DNA of 64,000 nucleotides. It comes from Dryomyza anilis (taxonomy: Eukaryota > Arthropoda > Insecta > Diptera > Dryomyzidae). This document shows positions 47,601 to 58,863 of this stretch, piece after piece; position 1 is the stretch's first letter; the number at the start of each line of letters is the position of its first letter. Below the pieces are notes generated by a model. That model saw only the letters and a list, made by a program, of their open reading frames with translations, did not search any database and was not told where the DNA came from. The stretch covers positions 10,144,058-10,208,057 of the forward strand of contig OX638135.1 in assembly GCA_951804985.1 (NCBI GenBank). Direction: 5' to 3'. The position numbers and the translations under genes were made by a program.

Positions 47601-47922
47601 CGTTGGCAATTGTAAGCAGCGACGGCGGCAACAGGCAGTGCTGGTGGTGCAACCAAACCGGTTTTGTGTTGTTGTTTTGTGTTGTTGTTTATAATGTTTG
47701 GTTCTGTATTTTTATAGTCTTTGGTTTTTGTATGTTATTGTTTATTGAGTGTTATTATTTTATTTATTTTAATCGTTTTTATTGTTATGAGGTTGTTACG
47801 GTGGACGACACTTAAGCAAAATTTTGCACGGCACTCGACAAATATTAAGACAAACTCGACGGACAAAAATTTAACGAATTAGAAAAAAGATAAGAGGACG
47901 ACACGACACATCCGTCCCCCAT
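44688..47922 (-). pseudogene. Duplicated LINE copy lacking its 3' end
   Basis: Copy of 41126-44360 at a constant offset of 3,562 bp. It shares every deletion of the copy at 40890-44360 and differs by about four substitutions; one of these makes a new stop near 45889 in the reverse-transcriptase region. It lacks the LINE 3' UTR and A-tail, so it did not arise by retrotransposition but by segmental duplication. The endonuclease segment is open at 46565-47365. Confidence 0.9.
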
Positions 47923-48138
47923 CGTTGTGCAGACGAGATTTTTTTGGTCGAGACATATATTCAATCCGATCTTACGAATGTTATTATAATTGTAAAATGC
48001 ATGAATAAATCAAGGGGTAGCATTTACGCTTTAACCTGAAACCTTTTGTGTTCTGTCACCTTACCATTGTTCTGCTGTGTTAGCGTTTGCACTGAATTAT
48101 TAAAATGTAGTGCAGTTTCAGAGTAAGTATTATAATAT

Positions 48139-48806
48139 AAACGAGTTGGGAAGGTTAGATTACATGGGAAATTTTAAATTTGGTGTTATTATGATAGTTA
48201 GAATTATCAAAATTATAGTCGGTCTAAGCCGACTATAAATACCCTACACATATGTGTGGTTACCATTCAAAGTGGTATATTGGTCACCAGGGTATACGAA
48301 TCCTGAAAATAATTACAAAATTTCAATCGCTGTAGAATTTCCATTCATTTGATACCCATATATACAAATGGGTAGGTGTGCCGAATTTCGATATTTTTTT
48401 TGGGAACCACAAGCATGACTTCAATATATAATTGACCAACAAAGTTTATCTAAGCACGTATACAGTAAAATTGATCTGTAGATGTATGTTTAATATGAGG
48501 TATTTGAATATAAATGGACAGATCTCAGGTCACAATGGACCGATCTGCCCATTTTTTCGCACATACAGCGTAGGTATATAAGTAATATAAATTATGAGTT
48601 CTATTTATCTAACTCTTCAATTGCTTAAGTAATAGGGATTTCAACAGACAGACGGACAGACAGACAGACAGACGGACATCGCTAAATCGACTCAGAAGGT
48701 CATGCTGATCAAGAATATACTTTTCCATACTGGAGATGCTTCCTTCTGGGTGTTACAAACGGCGTACCAAACTGAATATACCCTTTCACTCTTAGTGTAG
48801 GGTATA
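48139..48806 (-). mobile_element. HINE/DINE-1-like element, type 1, diverged
   Basis: Reverse copy with a hairpin at 48215-48237, GACAGACGG tract at 48646-48676 and 5' end at the right. It is more diverged than most copies and lacks the 'cttttcgccggaaaacatta' block. Confidence 0.8.
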
Positions 48807-48961
48807 AAAATTCACTTTAAATAGTTTGTATGGAATACTGAAGGAGTCTCAAGAGCCATTTGCTGATTTTAGCCACTTCGCTCCTTGTTCTAGAGGAAGA
48901 TGGGGTTAAAATCAAAGTAGCACGGCACTATGTAATAAGAAGCCTTCAAGACACGACTTTA

Positions 48962-49668
48962 CACCGAGAAAAAAAGTGCACTTTAAATTTAAAAATAAAG
49001 TTCACGCAATCAATTTAAAGATTAGACGAATTTAAAGTACAACACTTTATTTTAAAATTTATCACATTAAAATTCAATGTATATCATTTAACAAAATTTA
49101 TCTTCAGGACAGTAGAACATAGTTCATAAGCACAATTTCATGAACTGTACGAATAAAAGGGATGTCTGAGTGGTTAACAATTACAACAAAGATCAAAAAT
49201 AAAGTTCACGCAATCAATTTAAAGATTAGACGAATTTAAAGTACAACACTTTATTTTAAAATTTATCACATTAAAATTCAATGTATATCATTTAACAAAA
49301 TTTATCTTCAGGACAGTAGAACATAGTTCATAAGCACAATTTCATGAACTGTACGAATAAAAGGGATGTCTGAGTGGTTAACAATTACAACAAAGATCAA
49401 AAATGAGAAGGCGGTGGTCATACGATCTGATGCTCATTGAGAGAATTTGTGTACTCCTACAAAAAATTAAAAGTGAAACTTTAGAAGTAAAAGTCCAACT
49501 TTAAAATTTAAAGTGTCACATTAAAATATAAAATTTATTTAAAATTTAAAGTAAACACTTTAAAATTTAAAATTATCAAATACGGCTGACTTTCATACAT
49601 GCACACTTTTAATTATAAAGTGTTTTGCACCAAAGTTTAAAGTGATTTTAATTTTTTTTTCCTCGGTG
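48962..49668. mobile_element. MITE with CACCGAG ends and internal 204-bp duplication
   Basis: Starts CACCGAGAAAAAAAGTGC and ends TTTTTTTTCCTCGGTG; TA precedes it at 48960-48961 but the right flank reads 'ataa', so the target duplication is not certain. The interior is rich in 'aatttaaagt' words in both orientations and holds two apparently identical copies of a 204-bp segment (48991-49194 and 49195-49398). Confidence 0.65.
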
Positions 49669-49806
49669 ATAATTTTCAATCACAGCGATCTTGCACGATG
49701 AGAGTATTTGTCTACATGTGACTTTATAATAAGAAGGGAAATTAACGCAACAATTTTTCTCCTTATTATAAAGGCAAAGGACATACTAAAAAATATATTT
49801 TTCAAA

Positions 49807-49920
49807 CAAAATAAATTTGTTTATAGTACAAAATAAATTTGTTTAAAGAACAAAATAAATTTGTTTATAGAACAAAATAAATTTGTTTATAGAACAAAAT
49901 AAACTTGTTCGTCGAACAAC
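49807..49920 (+). repeat. 22-bp minisatellite, about five units
   Basis: 'caaaataaatttgtttatag' plus two bases recurs at 49807, 49829, 49851, 49873 and, with changes, 49895. Each unit contains the short near-palindrome 'acaaaataaatttgtt'. Related words continue to about 50000. Confidence 0.85.
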
Positions 49921-50245
49921 ACATATTTGATCATCTAATAAAATAAATTTGTATATCATACAAATTTACTTTGTTAATGAGACAAAAGTACTTTATTAAA
50001 TGAACAAGACAATTTGTTAATATAACAATGAAAAATGGGTATTGTAAATATTTGTAAATCAAACAAATATTTCTAGTAGTAGTTCCCTAGTTTTGATAGA
50101 TGATGGCGGCTAGTAAAAAAGGTTTTTGGCTTTAGCAAGTGAAGTACACATACCATTCCAAACGAGTACAGAAGACAGAAAGAAAATTGAAATAACTAAA
50201 ATCAGAATAAACATTAGGGTGGTTCAAATTCAGTTTTGTTGAAAT

Positions 50246-52557
50246 TAAGGATTGAAACCTAAACGAATAACGGTTTCGATTTCAATTTTTTCCGCGTTTC
50301 CAAGTTACGGTTTCGATTTCGGTTTTTGTATAAAATTTCTTTTTTTTCATATTTTTCAATGTTTTCAACAAAAAAAAAACTGGGGTAAAATAGGATATGG
50401 GGTAATGTGGGAAAATGTAATTTGTGGACATATTTTTACACTTAAAAAAAGAAAACTAATTGTCAAGTGCTTCTCGATATGATATCAACTTTTTCATCCA
50501 TGGCTGTAATCAAACAAATATCTTTTTACTGCATATTGAAAACAACTGAAAAAACATGTTTTTGAATATTTTTTAAAGTGCTGGTGGTATTTAAAATGAT
50601 CTAATATTGTATATCTTTTGAAATACAAACTGGTTTTGCAAATAATTTAACATTGTTTATATGGTGCTAAGTTATGTTCAAATTGTGATATTTGTGTAAA
50701 TTTAGTGAAAATATTGGGTTATATGAACTATTTAATTGATTTCGCTAAGACAAAACTTCAATCGTGACTACCAATGAAAAGCAACATTTGACTTCACCTG
50801 AGATATGATCTGAATTGCAGAAGAGAACCGTGAAACGAACCTTAAACAAGAGCCACAAGCATACATCGGTAAATATTCTTAAAATTCATAAGAAGAATTT
50901 TGTACAATTTCAATCCATAAAAACCAAAAAAATAAATGAAATTTCAACAATTCAGTGAACTCCAATATCTGCAAACGGCATGTATACATGAAATGTTCTA
51001 ACTTGTCGATCTTGCACTTTATTTATCTCATTTTTTTAAGTAGTTACAGAGATGTCAATAATTTTTAACTTTTTTTCTAATTTTTATTTGCATTACCATT
51101 GTTTTTATTATAATTTTTTTTTTTATCCTTACACGGTAAAAATGTTGGAATATTTTTTAAACCCTTCTTTGGATTACAGATGACTTCAATACTTTTATGT
51201 CTAATTTTTAAACTTACCAATAGTTTACACCCATTTTTAAACATTTTCAGATTGAAATTTAATATATTTCTTATTAAACATGGAAATGTATTTTTTTTTG
51301 GTTATAAAATAATCCAAAAGGTTTAAAATTTTAAATTTAATCCGATTGTATTAACATTTAAACTCAAATAGTTTATTTTTCTAATTATTTAATATGTTTA
51401 AACTATAAAGGTTTAAAATTAAAACTCAAAAAGTCTAATCTCAGTGTATTTAATAATTTTAAACCATAAAAGATTAAATTGTAAACCATACTTAGAAGCG
51501 CAGGTTCAAATCTCGGCCAGGGCAATTTTTTTTTTCTAATTTTTTTTTTTTATTCTTTCTGATTTTTTTATTTTTGTAATTATTACTTACGAATTATGAA
51601 CAAATTTATTCAAAGAAAAATAAATAATAAAGCAACTAACTTTTGTCAGAGAAAAATAATTAAATAGTGTACAAAGAGTTATTAATTATAAAAATAAAAT
51701 AATAATGAAAATAATAAAAATATATTATTTATAATATAAAATATATATTTTTTAAACTTTTTTTTACAAAAACAAATCCGTATTTTCAATCTTTTTCAGC
51801 ATTAATTTTAATCCCGTAGGATTACATGCAAAGTAATACAACATGTATTACAATGTAATGCAGAGAGGTATTACAATGTAATGCAGAGAGGTATTACAAA
51901 CTTTTTTTAATCTTTTAGGATTATTACAATTTAATCTTTTTTTGGTCGAGACATATATACAATCCAAAAAAGTTTAAAAAATAACACAATATTTTTAACC
52001 GTGTAATATATATGTCCGAAATTGTGGTGTTTTGAAAAATCACTCAAAAATCAATTAAAAGACTTATAAATTGTATTCTGTTAATGCAAACAGTTAGATC
52101 ATGAACCAGTATATAGAATGTGTCTCACTTTACCCCAGGCTCTCCTATAATTATTACTAATACAATAAATAAAAAATCAATATCATTAAAATTTGTGTAA
52201 TTTTTGAAAAAGAAAATTGTGCTTGGAGTTGCTGGTGTTTTGTTGTTAATTCGATTTTCTGCTACACAAATTAATGAAAATAACAAAACAAGACCAAAGA
52301 CCGTTATTTTGGAAATTTTTAATTTCGGAACTCCAAATTTTATTAAATGACATTACTTGTACTTTCTATATAAAATGAAATATGTTTATCTGTTTCTTTT
52401 TATACTTTTTAAAAACCGTTTTAAACCGGTATAAAATCGAAACAGTTTATTTCGGTTTTGGATATCGGTTTATTTCTGTTTTTCGAATAACGGTTTCGAT
52501 TTTTAAAATGAAACGGTTTTAAACGAATATCGGTTTCGGTTACGGTTTCAATCCTTG
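50246..52557. mobile_element. hAT-type element, 2.3 kb, 8-bp duplication with one mismatch
   Basis: Ends TAAGGATTGAAACC and GGTTTCAATCCTTG, flanked by GTTGAAAT (50238-50245) and GTTGGAAT (52558-52565). 'acggtttcgattt' motifs occur near both ends in the same orientation. The mirror arm of the surrounding foldback (about 56610-56690) lacks this insertion. A TA-target element (51132-52003) is nested inside. Non-coding. Confidence 0.85.
51132..52003. mobile_element. TA-target element with CACGGTAAAAAT ends, intact copy
   Basis: 872 bp, starting CACGGTAAAAATGTTGG and ending ATTTTTAACCGTG, with TA on both sides (51130-51131 and 52004-52005). It includes 'gcgcaggttcaaatctcggc', which resembles a tRNA B-box and is matched by 'gcaggttcgagtctcggc' in the split copy (40438-40456). 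No transposase. The intact copy allows the 33-41 kb copy to be reconstructed as an insertion history. Confidence 0.82.
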
Positions 52558-53915
52558 GTTGGAATACAAATCAACGTACCTCAAATTATGAACGTTTGTA
52601 ACATCAGAAAAAATTTCAACACCCTACGATTATTGGACGACAGTGCTACACGGTCATATGTGTCAGTGATCTCAGAACAAATTTCAAACATTTTTATTGT
52701 TCTAGGTAATGATATCAAAAATAAAGTCAAGAAGTCAGATATGGTCATTATGACCTGAGGTTGTATATAAAAGACATTTAGGACCTGTCAACATGATATA
52801 AACAAAAAACAAAAAATTGATATATTTGCATCAATAAATAAGTCAAATTAAATCTATTTTAATTTCATATCAAATAAACTATAATGCAAAAAAATTGCTC
52901 TGATAACACTGTTCTACAAATTGAGGGTTGTTGCCCTAATCTGGAATGAAATCATTTCTGGTTGATTTCGGTCTTCTGATTCTTGCTGCGTACTCAGAAT
53001 GCGTCGAGATTTTGCACAAAATCGAGTCAAAGTTGCAAAACGGTCGTTTTTGGTAATTTTGTCCGCATGTTATCGCACGATTTCGACATGTTGCAGATGC
53101 AAACTTTAACACTAAATAAAATATGAAACTTGCCCTACGGATAATTGGCAAAAAAAATCTGTGTCCAGACAATAGTTTTTGCAAAAAATCAAAAAGAAAT
53201 TTGTGTTACAAAAAAAGTGTGTCGAGAGAGTAATTTATCACAATTCTTTAAGCTCTCCTAAAAATCATTTTAATGTTAGTTCGCAATTTTTTGTGTCAAA
53301 ATTTCGAAAAAAATGTTTTAAACTTTATCTTATTGAAAATTTTCGGAATATTTTAAAAATTTGTTTATGAAATATTTGATTAAAATGGAGGGAATTACAC
53401 GCAGTCATATACAATTTCATACTGATATAATGTAGTGGTGCTAGATGCAAAATCGAACAAAATTCTTAGCATCTGAAGTACGCATTATGGGCAAACGTGA
53501 TGGGGAAAATTGCACTGCGTAATCTCCTGGAGTGTATTTTATTCGTCAGGCTTTAATAGGTTAAAGAAAATCTATTACACATCCGTCGTCAACGAATGCT
53601 TCTGAGCGACTGAACTGAAATTTTTGAAAATTTGACATGAAAAAAAAAACATAAAAAATGCGACACCCTACAGCTACTCTTTATTAAAATTAAATTTATT
53701 AAATTGTTTGTTGTTCGATATATATTGAAAACTTTATTTCAATGAATGGTTGATATGAACATTTTTTTCGTGACGAATATGTAATTTACCATAAACTAGT
53801 TTACACTGAAAAACAATATAATTAAATCAGTTGAGTTGAACTGAATGTGGCTATTAACTGTGGAAAGTTGCGATAGTCATTCACTTTGTAGTTCTTATAA
53901 AACAACACGAACTAA

Positions 53916-54594
53916 AAACCAGTTGGGAAGGTTAGATCACATGGGATTATCAAAATTATAGTCGGTCTAAGCCGACTATAAATACCCTACACATATGTGT
54001 GGTTACCATTCAAAGTGATATATAGGTCACCAGGGTATACGAATCCTGAAAATAACTACAAACATTCAATCGCTGAAGAATTTCCATTCATTTGATACCC
54101 ATATTTACATATGGGTAGGTGTACCGAATATCGATTTCTTTTTTGGTGAACCACAAGTCTTTTCGCCGGAAAACATTATTATCATGTATTTGAGCATGAT
54201 GTCAATACATATTTGACCAAAAAAGTTTACCTAAGCACGTATACAGTAAAATTGATCTGTATATGTAAATTTTATATGAGGTATTTGAACATAAGTGGTC
54301 GGATCATAGGTCACAATGGACCGATCTCGCCAATTTTCGCACATACAGCGTAGGTATATTAGTAATCTAAGTTATAAGTTTCATTTATCTAGCTCTTCAA
54401 TTTTAAAAGTCTTAGGGATTTCAACAGACAGACAGACGGACAGACAGACGGACAGACGGACATCGCTAAATCGACTCAGGAGGTCATGCTGATCAAGAAT
54501 ATATATACTTTTCCATACCGGAGATGCTTCCTTCTGGGTGTCACAAACGGCGTACCAAACTGAATATACCGTTTCACTCTTAGTGTAGGGTATA
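53916..54594 (-). mobile_element. HINE/DINE-1-like element, type 1
   Basis: Reverse copy with the hairpin at 53960-53981. It lacks about 33 bases between 'cacatggg' and 'attatcaaaattat' compared with sister copies. GACAGACGG tract at 54427-54462. Inserted in the left half of the foldback at 50217-56701. Confidence 0.82.
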
Positions 54595-56703
54595 AAAAAA
54601 AAATATGTATGTGTATGTCATAAAATGTGTATATAAACGTATCTAATGTAAACGAAACATTTTTTAAATTTATTGAAATCGTTTAACAAAAATGTTAAGT
54701 TCCATAATATGAAAGTTTTGTTATGTATTTAAAATTTATCAGTATATATAAAATTGTAAATGTAACAAATGATAAGCCACAACATTATTAATATAAAAAT
54801 ATGACAGGTCATTCAAAACATATTAATTTGATTTATTATGTAAAAATATTAAAAGTCATACAAATTTAAAAAAATCATATCTAACTACCTCTGATATTTA
54901 AAAATCTGTAATTTCCATATTATATTTGTCAAGCACGAAGTATAAAAGAAATATTTTGATTAACGCTTTTGTATTAAACAGAAAAATTGTATTAAGAACA
55001 TTGAAGTGGCCTTTAAAAACTGTTTTTAGAAAAAAATTTGGCTTTTTTTTCATTTCATAGAGAAGGCTACGCAATATATACCTATATATGTACATATTTT
55101 TCTTTGTTAGGTTAAAAGGTTAAAAATTTAATTTTCACAATATAATTACTTCGCATTAAATGTCAAAAAAATGTCTATGTTGAAAATATACAATAAATTG
55201 TATTCTCATTTAGATTTTAAACGTTTATTATTACTTTATTATTATGATGACGCGATCCATAAACCCATATTTTTTTAAAATTTTTACAATTCATATTCGT
55301 CACGAAAAATAGTTCCAAATCTGCCATTCATTAAAATAAAACTTTCAATATTTATTACTACTACAGCCGCGTCCAAACAATATTATAAATTTTAGTTTGA
55401 TAAAGAGTAGCTGTAGGGTGTCCCCTTTTTTATTTTTTTTTAATGTCAAATTTTCAAAAATTTCAGTTCAGTCGCTCAGAAACATTCGTTGACGACGAAT
55501 GTGTAATAGTTTTTTTTAGCCCATTAATGCCTGCCGAGTCAAATACGCACCAGGAAATTACGCAGTGCAATTTTCCCCATCATGTGTGCCCATTATGCGC
55601 ACATCTGATGCTAAGAATTTTGTTCGATTTTGCATCTAGCACCACTACATTATATCAGTATGAAATTGTATATCTCTGCGTGCAATTGTCTCTATTTTAT
55701 AAACAAATAAACAATTATCCATAGGGCAAGTTTCATATTTTTTTTTTAAAGTTGCGATAAAAAACATGCGATAAAAAGTACCGAAAACGGCTTTTTTGAA
55801 ACTTTGACTCGATTTTGTGCAAAATCTCGACGCATAGGGAAAATTCTGAGTACGCAGAAAGAATCAGGAAACCAAAATTAACTAGAAATGACAGGTCTCA
55901 TTCCAGATAAAAATACTTGTAGAACAGTGTAATTATAAATTTATAGCTGTTTTAGAATAAAATAGTTTTCGACTCTTTTTTTCTATTATTTACAAACATT
56001 GTATATTCATAATGCATATTATTTATGTAATAAACTAACAGTCCGATGATTTAGCTTTAATTTGATATACAACATTCTTACAACAGTTGCAATATTTAAT
56101 TAAAGTTATTTATATTATCTTTAATGAGTCATTCCATATCAAATCAACTAAAAATTAAATTATCTCAGAATTGAATGAAATTTGAAAGTATGGTTAAACG
56201 GAGCAAAATTAAGAAATTGTCAAATATGCATCTTTCTAGATGGTGTGGTTTTAGATATTTTATGCATTAATATAGAATGATTCATTTAAGTTCTCATACA
56301 AAAATGTAGCTAAATATTGCAACTGTTGTAAAAAAGTTGTATATCAAATTAAAGGTAAATTATCGGACCTTTAGTTTATAACATAAAAAATATACATTAT
56401 GAACATAATATTTCTAGTAAATTGTTTATGTCATATTTATAGGTCCTTAAAGTCCTTCATATAGAAACTCAGAACATAATGACCATATGTGATATTTTGA
56501 CCTTATTTATGCTATCATTACATATAGTTATGGTTACAATAGGAATTTTTTAAAGATTTTTTCTGAGATTGCCAACACGTAAGACCGTGTAGCACCGTCT
56601 AACAATAATCGTATGGTGTTGAAATTTGACGTAGATATTACGAATGATAATTTGACTCGTAAAGTATACTCAAGTTTTTTCCATATGTTCGTGAACCACC
56701 CTA

Positions 56704-57417
56704 ATTATACATATATAAATAAAATAAATAAAGTAAAAAAAAAAATATTAACATTAATATAATAATTAAAAAATTTGAAATAAAGAATATTTTTTAATAT
56801 AAAACGTTTTTAATGTGAACTTTAAGGATCTAATACTGCCCCACGTTTCATTTCAAATCATATTCACTACATTTCAAATCATATTCACCTTTGAATTCAC
56901 CTTAAAAACGTTTTATATTAAAAAAATATTTTTTATTTCATGTTTTTATTTTTCTTACTTTTTTTCGTCTGACAAAATTCGTAAGGCCTAATATTATTAA
57001 AGTGAAAAATATTCATGTTTTAAAGTGTTCTTAATATGGAACCATGGCGATAGAACCATTATGAAACGGATGGCAAGAAAACTATAATATTGCATTGCCA
57101 TTCAGTTCGAGGAAATATTTAAAATCTTAAGTCTGTAGCTTATCGCGAAGGTAATTTAAAATCAATTACAAATTTTTTACTGAACAGACAGATAAGAAAG
57201 CATCCTAATAAAAACGTTTTAAAAAAATGAAATAAATGTTGAATTCGTTTTGCTATTAATTTTAACAGAATTTCATTTAATTTAAGTGTAGGAAATTTGT
57301 TCTCGTTTTCTGGAGTAACAATAACGCATTTAGTGTGTGTGTACATTTGTTTAACTTTGCAAACTAAGCTAAGGGTTTGTTCGAATTCGACTAAATTACT
57401 GACTTTACTGAGCGGTC
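56704..57417. other. Non-coding DNA, with one TIR-like fragment
   Basis: Contains an AT-rich inverted pair ('ttttttaatataaaacgtt' near 56790 and its inverse near 56905). At 57371-57401 'gggtttgttcgaattcgact' followed by 'aaattactgac' resembles the end of the TTAA-flanked element at 39289-39530; no partner end was seen. Confidence 0.45.
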
Positions 57418-58217
57418 GATCCTGCCGCTATTACCAACCTCGCCCTGCATCATTAACTACGCGAGCTGCAAAGGAGCGATACAAAGAGAGATGTCTTTTC
57501 AGGCGTAAAAAAGGCACAATGAAATGAGGTGAGAGTGAGGAGATTGAGATGTATGGAGACAAAAATGAGGCTCGAAAATACTTCGAGATAAGACGCCTAG
57601 CTGGAGTTCCAAAGACCGTAGCGCTTTCCTGTAGAGATGAAAATGGGAATCTAGTGACTGTTATTTAGCATACTGAAAATATTTGATTACTTCTCTTAAC
57701 TGCGGGCCTGTGATGATGATAGCAATTCCAAATAATGATACCAATTCCATCAAGTACGGCAACCCCAGTACTTGATGACGACATTGAGATGCCGCCACCC
57801 GACCGTGCCGAGGTCAGAACAACTATTGCAAAACAACAAAGCCGCGGGTGCTGACGGCCTGTCAGCTGAATTGTTTAAGACCGGAGACGAAGAGCTAATG
57901 GAGAGAATGCACGAGCTCATAAGCGGAGTATGGTCTAATGAAAGCATGCCAAGTAACTGAAACCTCAGTGTACTCTGTACTACTTATTATCACATATAAA
58001 GTTCTATTGACCGTATCATGTGAAAGACTGAAGTCCATCGTCAACAGACTGATTTGACTGATTGAACCAGTGCGTCTTCAGACCTGAAAAGTTCACCATA
58101 GACCAGATTTTCACATTGTGTTAAATACACAAAAACAGATCGACAACTACCACCAATTTGTCGACTATAAAACCGCCTTCAATACTCCAATAAGAGATCA
58201 CCTATACGCCGTAAAGA
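57418..58217 (+). pseudogene. RTE-type LINE reverse transcriptase, decayed fragment
   Basis: Translated pieces in several frames match the RTE order: a basic region (AKERYKERCLFRRKKG), then EIEMYGDKNEARKYFE and CRDENGNLVT (57540-57660), then NNKAAGADGLSAELFKTG and ELMERMHELISGVW (57830-57935), then a QIF...VDYKTAFNTPIRDHLY block (58110-58212), which is where the reverse-transcriptase DYK/A-AFD motif is expected. Stops and frameshifts separate the pieces and the first catalytic aspartate region is altered (AFN). The endonuclease and the FADD region are absent. The 3' border coincides with the SINE-like sequence at 58219. Confidence 0.85.
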
Positions 58218-58218
58218 A

Positions 58219-58545
58219 GCGTAGGTAGCTCGATTGGTTAGTGTATTGGACTACAAGCCGAAAGGTCACGGGTTCGATTCCAGTGACTGTAAACATATTT
58301 TCATAAAAAAAACATTTTTCTATCCGACGCAACCTCTCGCAGATAATACCAAATCTACGAGAGTAAATACCACTCATGAAAATATCGCACCAAAACGTTC
58401 GAAGTTGGCATTTAACTGTAGGTCCGGGTTCAATACCACTATCAATATCTTTTTTTATCGAAAACATTCCATTCGGATTTAACATTAAACTGTAGGTCCC
58501 ACCACTTTGATTACAGACACTGCACTCGGGCATCACATTTTTTTT
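58219..58545 (+). mobile_element. Putative tRNA-derived SINE
   Basis: A-box-like TAGCTCGATTGG (58226-58237) and a perfect B-box GGTTCGATTCC (58271-58281) lie 34 bases apart, as in an RNA polymerase III promoter. A T-arm can be drawn with one mismatch, but the 7-base acceptor stem does not pair and the would-be anticodon (ACA) is not a normal insect one, so this is not a working tRNA gene. The body continues with a second 'gggttcaatacc' near 58428 and 'actgtaggtcccaccacttt' near 58490 and ends in a T-run near 58537-58545. The 3' border is uncertain. Confidence 0.55.
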
Positions 58546-58863
58546 ACAATGTCGCAACGAGTAATGCTTTCACTATTCTCGGTACCTGTGCGGGCTACGA
58601 AAATTAAGAAACCGAGCTGTAGCCAAGCGCCGAAAATTAAAACTGCTGTCCGCGCAGACGTGAATGAGAAAATAAAGAAGCCTATCGCGCAAGTGCTTTG
58701 ATGTTTATTTCGCGGGACAACTCCGTGCAACTGCGAAAACTGGCTGCCCCGGGCATCAAGCGCATTTTTCACAGACAGTTAGTTTTGTTGCTGTATGACA
58801 TGCTTATGTGGCGCAAGAGTTCGGCACTGATATAATAGACTGCGCAATGTTTTTATAGTTTTA
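58546..58863. other. Unassigned, less AT-rich segment
   Basis: Noticeably richer in GC than its neighbours. A 64-residue forward frame (58507-58701) and a 79-residue reverse frame (58533-58772) overlap here; neither shows a domain that I know. It could be a remnant of a gene or of another element. Confidence 0.3.

Larger units (their letters stand above)
41126..48249. repeat. 3,562-bp tandem duplication (LINE plus flank plus HINE start)
   Basis: Unit 1 is 41126-44687 and unit 2 is 44688-48249, about 99.9% identical by eye. At the junction HINE 'ataccctac' is fused to LINE 'tgcgtggttct'. The lost continuation of the HINE contains 'tgtgtggtt', so a 6-9 base microhomology (gtggtt) sits at the breakpoint. 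Confidence 0.92.
50217..56701. mobile_element. Large foldback element with TA flanks (GGGTGGTTCA ends)
   Basis: Ends GGGTGGTTCA and TGAACCACCC with TA on both sides (50215-50216 and 56702-56703). The two halves are diverged inverse copies: 'caacaccctacgattattgg' region (52619) with 'aataatcgtatggtgttg' (56607); 'acaccctacagctactcttt' (53670) with 'aaagagtagctgtagggtgt' (55404); 'tgcaaaatcgaacaaaattc' (53446) with 'gaattttgttcgattttgca' (55615). The centre is near 54550. A hAT (50246-52557) and a HINE (53916-54594) are inserted in the left half. Tc1/mariner-like by target only; no transposase. Confidence 0.72.

Noticed and set aside
44688..47922. Independent third LINE insertion
   Set aside because: It lacks the 3' A-tail, shares all deletions with the neighbouring copy and keeps a constant 3,562-bp offset extending into the flank, so it is a segmental duplication.
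51129..51500. tRNA-like B-box 'ggttcaaatctcggc' as a separate SINE
   Set aside because: The sequence lies inside the TA-target element and recurs at the same place in its split copy; no matching A-box was found.
58219..58290. Functional tRNA gene
   Set aside because: A and B boxes are good, but the acceptor stem does not pair, the anticodon stem has mismatches and the anticodon would be ACA. A SINE head fits better.
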